A stretch of 64,000 nucleotides of DNA from Obelidium mucronatum (lineage: Eukaryota > Chytridiomycota > Chytridiomycetes > Chytridiales > Chytriomycetaceae): assembly GCA_025765595.1 (NCBI GenBank), contig JAIVFH010000130.1:20693-84692 (forward strand). Reading direction: 5' to 3'. The notes below the pieces were generated by a model that searched no databases, had not been told where the DNA came from, and saw nothing but the letters and a program-made list of their open reading frames with translations. Position 1 is the stretch's first letter; every line of letters begins with the position of its first letter. The translations under genes and the position numbers were made by a program. This document shows, one piece after another, positions 21,908-32,000 of this stretch.

Positions 21908-24428
21908 ATGCTTCTGAAGGCTATTCTTCTTGCCGCATCTACCGCTACCTTAACATCTGCCGCTGCATCTTGTACCGGTGGTGCCTGGGGCTGCCAGTCC
22001 AACGCTCTCTCTGTCTGCCAGGAAGGTACTTGGGTGGCTATCCAAAAATGTGGCTCTGGGGAATCTTGCATGGCAGGTCCAGCTTACGGATGCTTTGCCG
22101 GTGGTAACGGTGGTGGCGAGAATCCACCTGAAGTCCCTGAGGAGCCAACCGAAGACCCTTCTGGTGAACCCGAGGAGCCAACGGAGGACCCTACTGATGA
22201 TCCTGAGGAGCCCACGGAGGATCCAGAGGAACCAACTGAGGATCCAACTGAAGACCCAGAGGAACCGTCCGAAGACCCAGAGGAACCGTCCGAAGACCCA
22301 GAGGAACCATCCGAAGACCCAGAGGAGCCATCCGAAGACCCAGAGGAGCCATCCGAAGACCCAGAGGAGCCATCCGAAGACCCAGAGGAACCATCGGAAG
22401 ACCCAGAAGAACCGTCCGAAGACCCAGAGGAACCAACTGAAGACCCTACTGACGTTCCAGAAGAACCAACTGAAGATCCAACCGATGTCCCAGAGGAGCC
22501 GACTGAGGATCCGACCGATATTCCTGAGGATACTGAAGACCCAACTGATGTTCCTGAAGAGCCAACCGAAGACCCAACTGAAGACCCAGAAGAGCCAACT
22601 GAAGACCCAGAAGAGCCAACTGAAGACCCTACTGATGTTCCTGAAGAGCCAACCGAGGATCCAACTGAAGACCCAGAGGAACCAACTGAAGACCCAACTG
22701 ATGTCCCAGAGGAGCCAACGGAAGATCCAACTGATATTCCTGAGGACACCGAAGACCCCACCGACGTTCCTGAAGTACCAACTGAAGATCCAACCGATGC
22801 ACCAACTGAAGATCCTACCGATGACCCTGAGGAGCCAACTGAGGATCCAACCGAAGTTCCAGAGCCTACCACTACTACCACTAGCACTACTACTACTACG
22901 ACAACTTTGGCTCAAGTCCCAAGTCCCACCACCAAGCCACCGCAGCCACCAGTCTTGGGAGAGTTCTGTTACCCCAAGTATTCTCCTGGAAAGGACTACT
23001 CCAAAGATTCGATTGTGTCTTCAAATGGTGTCAACTATAAAGCAAAGTATCAGACAAAGAGTGATCCTGGTCAAGCCGGTGATTACTCCGACTGGAGCAA
23101 ACTGAATGCATGCGATGTCAACACTTTGAAGCCACGACCGTTCACGACTCCTGGCATGATTGGGTACGTGTTTTCTGTTTGTTTTTCTAATGCTCTTCCA
23201 TCCTGACCCAAACCGCTACAATAGATACTGGGCAAATTGGGCCGCGTACTCAAGACCCCAAACAAACATTGATCTTCTCGATTTGTCTGGATTCTCCGCA
23301 ATCAATTACGCTTTCGTTGACGCCACCGACGACGGGTCTATCAAGTCTTTCGATGACTGGGCTGACTTTTTGAACCTGTCTAAGTTAACAGGAACTGTGC
23401 GCGCAAAGTACCCAAACATTCGCGCCCTTATTTCAATTGGAGGTTGGTCAGGATCAAAGCACATCAGTAATATCGCCAAAAGCGAAACAGCTACAGCCAA
23501 TTTTGTCAAGAATGTTCAAAAATACCTCAATGACAATGGATTTGACGGTGTTGACATCGATTGGGAACACCCAGGAGGCGGAGGCTTGCCATGTAACGCT
23601 GTGGACCCTCAAGATGCAATCAACTATGCCAAACTCTTGAAGGCGCTGCGTACTGCGCTTGGACCAGATGCCTCCATCTCAATTGCTGCTTCTGCCAACG
23701 CTAAAACGTACGTTGTCAATGGAAAGAACTACCTCCCTGAAATTGCCGAGTCTCTGTCTTACATTCAAGTCATGACTTACGATTACTACGGATCCTGGTC
23801 TCCTTACTCTGACTTCAACAGCCCATTGCATGCTCCAGGCTCCTCAGATCCGCGTCAACCAGCTGCCAACGGAAAGCAGTGGTCAATCGCTGGTTCGATG
23901 GCCGAATTCGAAGCCGCTGGTGTTCCAAAGTCTAAACTTGTTCCTGGTATTGGATTCTATGGCCGTTCATGGACAGTCGAGAGCGATGCCAACAATGGTC
24001 TCTACCAGCACTGCGCGGGTGCCAAGAGTGTAAACGCTTCATGCACTGCGATTCAAGGAGACGTATTGGATGACCCTTGGGATGACAAGTGTCCTGGAAG
24101 CACTCCTGGCCGTTCTGGTGTCTGGATGTACTTGAACTTACGTGGTGACACTGCCGGTACACGTTCTCAAAGCAATGCTCCTCTTGCTGGAGCGGACCCT
24201 TTCACTGCCACCAACGGATGGATCCGCAAGTACTACGACTTTGCCGAGAGCCCAACCTTGTACAACCCAACCACTAAGCAATTCATTAGTTACGATGATC
24301 CACAATCTATCGAGAAGAAGACTTCTTGGGCCAAGAAGTCAGGATACGCGGGAATCATGACTTGGGAATTGGACCAAGACTACAAACATGAGATGATCAA
24401 CGCGATGCGCAAGGGATGGGGCGTTTAA
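21908..24428 (+). CDS. Secreted GH18 chitinase with two chitin-binding modules and a long acidic repeat linker
   Basis: Exons 21908-23163 and 23225-24428, joined as GMIG-YWANWAAY; 819 residues. A signal peptide (MLLKAILLAASTATLTSAAA) is followed by a Cys-rich module, about residues 22-66, like CBM19. Then come about 250 residues of EPSEDPE / EPTEDPTDVPE repeats and a Thr-rich spacer. A CBM5/12-like module (YPKYSPGKDYSKDSIV... DYSDWSKL) lies at about 350-395. The GH18 domain (about 415-815) has the catalytic DGVDIDWEHP with the essential Glu, plus SIGGW and MTYDYYGSW. It should cleave beta-1,4 chitin at the cell surface or outside. The repeat block is a near-perfect tandem array at DNA level and probably varies in length. 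No GPI signal is seen. Confidence 0.93.
22140..22860 (+). repeat. In-frame acidic tandem repeat in the chitinase
   Basis: 18- and 30-base units encode EEPSED-P and EEPTEDPTDVP-type blocks. The stretch 22250-22430 has nine to ten nearly identical 18-base units; later units alternate 30 and 18 bases with larger duplicated blocks. The reading phase is kept throughout. Confidence 0.9.
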
Positions 24429-24609
24429 AGCCACTTGCCACATTTATTTCCTTTATTAAATCCAAACAATAAACTTGCATTCGATTTTAGCTTTCATGTT
24501 GTTTCTTACACATTTACAGTAGTCAACGAATGTAAAACGAACGAAGTATATTTGATTTGATTTATACAAGGTGCATTTATTTGAAATAACGATAAAGATT
24601 TGAAGCACT

Positions 24610-26182
24610 TCAAGCCAGTGCAGCGTATACTTGCCATACGAGGGAATCACATTCATCAACAAGTGCCCCCACAGTCGCTTGCCCATCTGGAACACCGCTC
24701 TGCAGCAAGTTGAATTCATCATTCAGCTCACCAAACTCGGCATTCTCTGCAACAACTTGTGGACGGACTCCTACAAACAATCCCTTCACCTTCCCTGCCT
24801 CAACAGTTTTGAGAACTTGTTCCACCTGCTGCAATTCTGTTTTGACATTCCACCCAGAATGGCTCCATGCACGCAACTTGCGGAGAATGGTTCTTTGCTT
24901 CAAAAGAAGCTCATATGTTGAAATGAGTGCTTCGCCCACGGGCAGAGAAACGGGATCCACAAGTTTGGTGACCAAGGCGTGGCAATCATGAAGAACCTTG
25001 TGAAGTGTGGCTTGACCAGGAAGCTTGACTGCCTTGTCAAATGAATCTCCTTCTGGGACAAAGGTGCCATCCACGCGTCTCTGTTCAAGAGATTGAAGCT
25101 TCTCTTGGGCCGCTTCCAAGGCTTGAGAGAGCTGGTTGGGGTCAGACCGAGTAGATGCATTCGCGTAAATGCGAACAAGAGTGGAATGCACATCCAACAA
25201 GGCGCGGTATGTTTCGTACAATGGAGACGAGGATGGAACAGGATCCAAATCGGCAACAAGCAATCCAAGCTTGTCAAAGCATTCGTTCAAAACACCAGCA
25301 ATGGTCGCGTGTCCGTATTGGGCGTCGCTGTTTCCAAAGTTACCAGATGGACCTCTGCTAGAGTCGATTGCATGAAGTCTCTTTGAGAGAGGAGCGAGGG
25401 TATCCAGACTGTAATTGGTAACACCCTTTTGCTGAATTTCGTCCAGCTTTTTGTTGATTCCATCCAACTCAAGCTTCAGCGGCATCAAATCATCGCCCAC
25501 GGACTCATTTTCCAGCACCAAGAAATCAATTGTTCTGTGTGCTCTGTTGAGAATTCCTGCCAACACTGCTTGCCCCGCTGGAATCTTGTCACCGAGTGGG
25601 ACAACACTTGTCTCGCCAACATTGGCAGCAACAAACTTTCCTTCGGTTGCCGAAACTTCTTCATCCAAAACACGTAGCCGTTGTTGCAAACGCTCCACAT
25701 CAGCAGATGTCCAAGCGCCAGACAACTTCAGGGCTTCAGCAGATCGGGCCAGAGTTACAAGCGAGACGTATGTGGGGTAGATTGATGAAGAGATTGCCAC
25801 AAGCTTATCCCAAAGATAAAACATTTGCATCCAGATCGTGTCGAGGCAGTCGTCGACGCGGTTCCGGGGAACCAAGAAGCTACCTTCACTGCGGATTTCG
25901 CGAAGGTTGTTTACAATCTTTTAACATTGTTATTAGTACATAGTTGCTAGCGTAAATACTGCTGCCACTCACATTGGTAAGTTCGTTGGCTTTTGAGTTC
26001 ACGTCAGACAGAGTCAAGGCTCCACGCGACTCTTTGCGCAATGTTTGAAGTGAGTGGCGAAACTTGAGAAGCTGGTCGAGGATTGGTTTCTCTTCATCAG
26101 GCAAGTTCTTCTTGCCGCCAGCCAAAAAGAATTCGGTTGTGGTCTGAGTGTAGATTGTAGTTTGCGATACGAATATGCTCAT
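24610..26182 (-). CDS. DUF2408 / UPF0662 family protein
   Basis: Exons 25973-26182 and 24610-25917 join in phase 0 at LTN-IVNNLREIRSEG, giving 505 residues. The protein is almost wholly alpha-helical and soluble. It repeats a motif of the form G(Q/H)A(V/T)(L/I)xxxLxxxHxxI/L, seen at GQAVLAGILNRAHRTIDFLV, GHATIAGVLNECFDKL, GQATLHKVLHDCHALV and GQATVGALVDECDSLV, so it is built of at least four related helical units. This pattern is known from the fungus-specific DUF2408 family, whose function is unknown. It is convergent with the chitinase gene (181-nt gap). Confidence 0.75.
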
Positions 26183-26491
26183 TTTAATATATTATTATTC
26201 AGGCTGTTTTTAGGTTGTTTGTTGCGAGTGGATGAAGCGCGTCTTTTTATTGGGTGGGCCTTGTAACTGTGAGTCAGTGTGATGCTGGGAAAAGGGTGAC
26301 GCATCTTTGATCGAAACAATCGATCACCACTTGATCAAATAAAAGTGAAGCCAAAAGTGCATTTTAATTTGCAATTTGCTTCACCTTTGGCCTTCGGCCT
26401 TTTTCTATCGAACGAGATGTTTGTTTGATCATTTGTTGCAATCACTCAAGATTGGCGCAAGATTCCAGAACACTTCATATTTAATCATCAA
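26183..26491. other. Intergenic gap
   Basis: 309 AT-rich bases lie between the DUF2408 start and the lipid-kinase end on the same strand. The only structure is a short palindrome GGCC-TTC-GGCC at 26389-26399. No gene is seen. Confidence 0.5.
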
Positions 26492-27734
26492 TTATTTAGG
26501 TACAATTATATCAAATATCTGTTCCATATCATCCAGATCCTTGATATAAACCGCCTTCCCATTGGGAACGCGCCACATTTCACCATCCACACAAACATCA
26601 GCACTGCAGCGACGAGGGTTGAACATAAACCGCCAAAATCCTCGCAATATTGGCTGAAATACAATGCCGCGAACTTTGATGTTTTCGCAATAGGGTAGAT
26701 GTAAGGGGTTTCCGCCAAAACAAGCACTCATGAGAAAGGACCACAACTTTGACCCAGATCTGGTTGTGGTTGAAATAACATCGATTTCTCGCGAGAATGG
26801 ACTCGAGTTTGGGGATATATTGAATCCTGGTTCAAAGTGCGTCATCTGAAATCAAACATTTAGGGAAACCACACATTCCTTTTTTTTTTCGTTCACCTTG
26901 GTTGCAGCAAAGTACGAATATCCCTCCTCTCCATTGAAAGAAAGCTGATTCTCCGAATCATCTCTCTCAACCGCAAATTCATTCTGACCGCCGCGACGAC
27001 GCGTTTGTTTATCGATTGTCCACACTGCCGCCCAAAAGATCCAACAGATATGCGCCAAGAACCATGCCACATATGTGAAACGATTATTTCCAAGAAATCG
27101 CAATACTTCTGATTGCTTGACAATCTGGGCGTGTAAACCGTATGAAACAACACAGAAAGTATAAGCCAGAGGTTTCGGCCACTCCAACGGCAATAATGGC
27201 AAACTCGAATTGTCTACCACCAAAGGATCCTTTGGCGGTGGATTTGCGATGGAGAAAGAAGAAATTCGAAGCGGTTTGATGGCGTTTGCATCATGTGTCT
27301 GTTGAAGGTATTTCACAATCATCGTAGCCTTTTTCGGTGCACAGAACAAATTATTATCTGCGAAGAGTTCCAAAGAGTATTATTATACGCACAGCTTGAT
27401 CCATGTCTCTGACGCCGATTGTAGTTGCAAGAGCGTTTCCAGATCCAGAAGGAATGACTGCAAGGAGGACCCGACGGCGTTGATGCACCAGAGACGAATT
27501 GGCGCTCATGATTCCATTGATGATTTCATGTAAAGTTCCGTCTCCACCGACCGAAACGACTATGATGGGATTGGTGCCATCAGCCTGCTGTTCCACAGCC
27601 TCAGCCGCCAGACGAAAGGCATCGCCCTTGCACCTTGTATGGACAACTTTCGGCTGAAGACGACAACTCTCTTTGAGTTTGGCGATTGCGGATTTGGCTT
27701 TTGCTTCGTGGAGAGAGTTGCAAATGACAAGCAT
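26492..27734 (-). CDS. Sphingosine/diacylglycerol-kinase family lipid kinase
   Basis: Exons 27389-27734, 26897-27357 and 26492-26845 close exactly in phase; 386 residues. The N-terminal DAGK catalytic domain has the nucleotide-binding VVSVGGDGTLHEIING at about residues 60-75 and IPSGSGNALA at about 97-106. It lacks an N-terminal extension, so it is shorter than yeast Lcb4/5. The C-terminal domain has the expected CFGGNPLHLPYCENI-like lobe and DGEMW near residue 355, matching the DGE motif of sphingosine kinases. It should phosphorylate a long-chain base or diacylglycerol; the substrate is not decided by the sequence. Exon 1 ends at GTATAA rather than the stronger GTGCGT, because only that choice keeps the frame. 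Confidence 0.8.
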
Positions 27735-27859
27735 CTTGATAAAGTGGGCTGTCAATCAGTTGGCAGACTTTTTTGTCTGTCTTTTTAAATATGAATTATA
27801 CGTCAACAATGTTTTGTGAGACGCGTTTGTTTGGGTTGTCATTCTCTGGATTTAACATC

Positions 27860-28788
27860 CAGAGACACTGCAGTTTAATATCCTTCGTTCGGCAACAGCA
27901 ATATCTTCCATCAGCTCTTCCATCTCGCCAGTGTATGAAGCTTCTTCTAACAGAATGACACCTGCAAGCATGAATCCAGTCTGGAACAATAGCGTTCGCG
28001 ACTCTCCTCGTTATCCAGTGCCTGGAAACTTTGCGAGGACAATGCCAAGATATCCACATCAAGATTGAAGACAGTTTTTCAAAGTCAGAAGTTTTGGAGA
28101 CGCACAGATTAACGGGCCACAAAGTAGATCAAGCATCCTCTATTTTTTTTAACTGTTAATTCCCAGTTCAGCACTTCCCGAATATATTCCACTGTTTTTT
28201 TTTTCTTACCTTTTGACAGACCTTTTGAAAGATTTTGACAGCGTCTCCTCGAGTCTCGGCCAATACTCTCAGCAAATCGAGAGCCATAACATTTGTGGCG
28301 CCTTCCCAAATCATATTCACTGATTGATCTCGCAGGATAGTACTCACTCCTGTTTCTTCAATGTATCCAACACCATCCAAAGCTTCCATGCATACACTGA
28401 TTCCATCATTACTTGTTTTTGAAGCCCGCGCTTTCATTACAGGTGTCAAAAAAAGACCGCGTCCTCTTTGGATTCGTTATTCTAAGGGTGAACATGATGA
28501 TCTTTCCCCACAGATTCAGTTTTCCCCAATAACTCAACAACGAGAAACAAAGCCCTCGTCAGCGCATTGACTATCACTTCCATGCAACGGCTGCTGCTCA
28601 AGAAGTTTCCCGAAAACTACTCTTTTGCGAGAAAAATCCATGGCCAAAAAAAACAAAAACGCGACAGAACATCGCCACAGTTACAATGGCGGCGTGAGGT
28701 CTGGTGGTGTTTAGCATCGTGGTCACTTTTTTCACACTTGAAAAATCTCCGATTCGACGCGCTCACATACTTGTTATTTCTGCTGCAG
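27860..28788 (-). pseudogene. Acyl-CoA dehydrogenase (AidB-like), 3' part, cut off by retrotransposon
   Basis: Reading away from the retrotransposon on the minus strand: LNTTRPHAAI, SRKRVVFGKLLEQQPLH (about 28690-28570), then stops and shifts. The next part, KARASKTSNDGISVCMEALD, DGVGYIEETGVSTILRDQSV and IWEGATNVMALDLLRVLAET (28440-28225), is the conserved C-terminal flavin/substrate-side region of long-chain type acyl-CoA dehydrogenases. After 28200 a possible intron leads to LEEASYTGEMEELMEDIAVA at about 27960-27870. Several in-frame stops show decay that is independent of the insertion. The 5' part lies beyond 33928. Confidence 0.8.
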
Positions 28789-28793
28789 CGAGT

Positions 28794-29028
28794 CGTGGAC
28801 TTCCACGAGTTCTGGAAGCGGCACAGTGAAAATGCCCTCTCGGCGCGTTTCGGAACATTCCGGAAAACCGGGACAAAACAGAAATCTTGGTGATTTGGGA
28901 TAGATAACACATTGTGTTCCAAATCACCAGGTGTGTGCTTCAACATATTTACTTTATATTCATCATGGTTAAGAGTTTTATTAAATAAACACATTGTGTT
29001 CCAAATCACCAGTACTAGAGAACACACG
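28794..29028 (+). repeat. 5' LTR of copia element
   Basis: 235 bp, starting CGTGGACTTCC and ending AACACACG. Inside it, a 24-bp direct repeat (ACACATTGTGTTCCAAATCA plus CCAG) occurs at 28907-28930 and 28989-29012. Its ends are not the standard TG...CA. Confidence 0.92.
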
Positions 29029-29059
29029 GATTAGGAGTCTTAACCCTCCATTGAGCTAC
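29029..29059 (+). other. Putative primer-binding site complementary to a tRNA 5' half
   Basis: The bases directly after the 5' LTR, read on the complement, give TAGCTCAATGG (D-arm-like) followed by AAGACTCCTAATC. The latter resembles an anticodon loop CTCCTAA flanked by GA/TC pairs, anticodon CCT. Copia-type elements are known to prime from a tRNA cut in the anticodon arm instead of from the tRNA 3' end, and this layout fits that. The exact donor tRNA is not in the window. Confidence 0.45.
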
Positions 29060-29082
29060 AAGAAAAACGAAAAGAGAAAACT

Positions 29083-32000
29083 ATGGCCACGACATACACC
29101 CTCAAGAGAGGGCAGAGTTTCGAGCCACTCACAACCCAGAACAAGAGCCACCATTCAATCTCCTGGCTTGCAAGCGTGAGATCAGCAGTTAACAAGAACA
29201 AGCTTGAAAAAGCATACTACTACAAACCAACAATTATCTCCTTCGACAACAGCGGAGCAGAGTTTCAATCCACAAAGACAGTCCGTCTTTACTCAGACTT
29301 CATTGTTTATGAAATCCCTGAGCCTTCGGAAGATGACCCAATTTTCAACGCCGACAACAGTTTCAATGAAGACAAATACTTCGAAGCATTCTCCACCTGG
29401 AATGAAGTGTCGTCAAAGATAAACGAAATTGTCACTCCTCACCTTGATGCCACGCTGCTTGCTTCCTACAACTCCGCCACTGGGTCAATCAAAGCAAGAT
29501 TCGATGCTCTTGCAGCTACCATAGCATTCAACCCTGGCCAAGCTCTCTCCAAGGCGAGAAGAGACGTTTCCACAGCCAAGAAACACTCTCACGAATCCAA
29601 GTACCAATGGTTCACCAGATTCAACCTTCTGAAGCTCAAGGCACAAGAACTAGGCCAACCCGATGATGAAAGTTGGAACAAGGAATGCGGTTACACCCTA
29701 GTTTACGGCATTGAAGACCATGGACAAAGGGACAACATGAGAACTCAACTCACCGGATGTCCTCCAGACGACTACAAGGCCTTCGCAAGTGTTCTGTCGG
29801 TTATCGCTGCCAGGGAAGAGGAAAAACTCGCGCAACCAGTCCAAGCCATAGCAGCCGCGGCGACCCAACAAACCGACCCCAACATGGCGGTAATGATGGA
29901 GTTAGTAAAAGCAATGGCAGCCAGACTCGAAGGAAACGACAAACCTCGACAACCGCGACCAGTCCCATCAGACAGAAAACCAGCTCAACTTGTGATGACA
30001 AAATTGGCTGGCGGGACGTCAATTCAACAAGTCGCCGAATTCTTCAAACCAACAAAACTGGCTGAAGATTCCTTCGTAGCAGTATCCAAGAAATCAGGTG
30101 GTACATACGCCATAATCGTATTGGAGAAGCCGTTCACAAGCCTGGATGTCGAAAAGTTAGTGAAGGAAAAGGATGGGAAGGTGTTGAATGGGGCCGAAAT
30201 AAAGGTGGTGAAAGCCACGATGTCCGCTTACATCTCTGCTCCAGTCTCCGAAAGCAAGTCCCCAGCTTACATTGACTCAGCATGCAGTAAATCCATGACG
30301 GGTGATATAAACCAACTGTCCAACATGCTCGCTGGACCAACAATAGCATACGAAACGGCATCAGGCAATAACATCCAGAGTGCCGGAATCCAAGGATCAA
30401 TTAACTTCGGAGAATTCGAGGTAGACCAAATCCAGCTTGTTCCCGAAGCACCAGCAACCCTCATCGCAGTCATCGACCTACTAAAAAAGGGCTACGATGT
30501 CTGGTTCAACCATGTGGACAAGAAGGTAGCAATTGGCCGCCTGGATTTGTCAGGTCCACACAAAGTACTGAAAAGTGTAGACGAAGAAGACGGAACGTGG
30601 AAAATCAACACCATACCTGCGGACCAAGCACTACTGGCAAAAGCCTTCATCGGAAAAGGAATACCCAGCGAGAAGAGCATCCAACTGTGGCACTCAAGAT
30701 TCATGCACGCGTCTCCAGACCAAATAATAGAAACTTCAAAAGTGGTTCACGGACTCAAAATTGACGGTCCAAAGACAATCAAAGATTTCTTCTGCGAAGA
30801 CTGCGTCCTAGGAAAAAGTCATCAGCAACCATACAACAAAAGGAAACCAAGAGACGGAAACATACTCTCTCAAATATCCATGGACGTGGGCTTCCCTGGA
30901 AGAGGAGAAGACGGTATGACAAGACTAGGGAGAGGCGGGGTCATCGGCTATCTAGGAGTGAACGTCCACAGGACTCAACTGAGACTGATGTTCAAACTGT
31001 ATTCCATGAAAATGGAGGAAGCCAGCAGCATCATCCTATGGGTAAAGGATATGTTAGAAAGAACTACCGGCGAAAAACTGCAGGAAATATACTCTGACCA
31101 GGGCAGCAACTTCACGGGATCCACGTTGAAAGACGCATGCCACGAAGCAGGAATTCGGCTCATAACAACTTCCACTGGCGCACACAACCAACACGGGGAA
31201 ATCGATGGATGGTTCCGAACAGCAATGGACGGAGTCAGGGCAACTCTATCTGAAACAAAAATGCCAAGGGACTTGTGGCCGGATCTCCTGGAATGCAAAT
31301 GTCACGTGTGGAACAGATCAAAACATTCTTCAATGGCACTCACCCCCTACGAAATGACCTTCAAGCGCAAGCCAACTGTATCAGATCTCCGAGTTCCTGG
31401 ATGCTTGGCATACCCTTTCATTCCAGGAGGCGGAAAGACCCAAGATAGAGCAAGGAGAGGACGCTTCATCTCCTACGCCTATCCTGACGGACAAACAAAC
31501 ACGCAGCGCGGATACAGAATCCTATTCGAAGACAACAGCACCATAATCAGCAGAGACGTCTTTTTCGTTGAGAACCAATTCGACGTCGACAACCCGAAGA
31601 CATCTATGGATAAAATTCAGTTAACACAATACAACAATCACCACGACAAAGAAGGATGGGATGAAGACGAAGACTTTGTCAACGCAAAAGAGAGCGTGAA
31701 AAAAGAGAGAAAGAATGAAGAGGGACATGACGAGATGGAAATCGAGAAAAGTGTGGAGGAGCTGGAAAGTATTATCCAGGACAACGGGATGGATATCCAA
31801 GCAACAGGCATGGAAACTTACCAGGAAGACTCCAGCTCCAACTACGAGCCTCAAGACGACGACATGTCAGAGACATCCTCCATTTGCAGCGACTCACCAA
31901 GCATAACATCTCCACCACCCCTCGACTCCAGCAGCACACCATCTCCGCCATCAACTCCGCAAACCCCACCGAGACGGTCTCCCCGAGAGTCAAAACCACC

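Noticed and set aside
21950..22915. Long minus-strand open frames rich in Trp/Phe or Gly/Ser opposite the chitinase
   Set aside because: They are shadows of the acidic tandem repeat; the composition is a direct product of the repeat and there is no domain.
26389..26399. GGCC-TTC-GGCC palindrome between two genes as a third copy of the hairpin family
   Set aside because: The stem is only 4 bp and lacks the CCGCC arm and the shared flanks; chance is likely.
28617..29027. Minus-strand 136-residue frame over the 5' LTR (also at the 3' LTR)
   Set aside because: It is produced by the LTR sequence itself and occurs identically in both copies; no protein family match.
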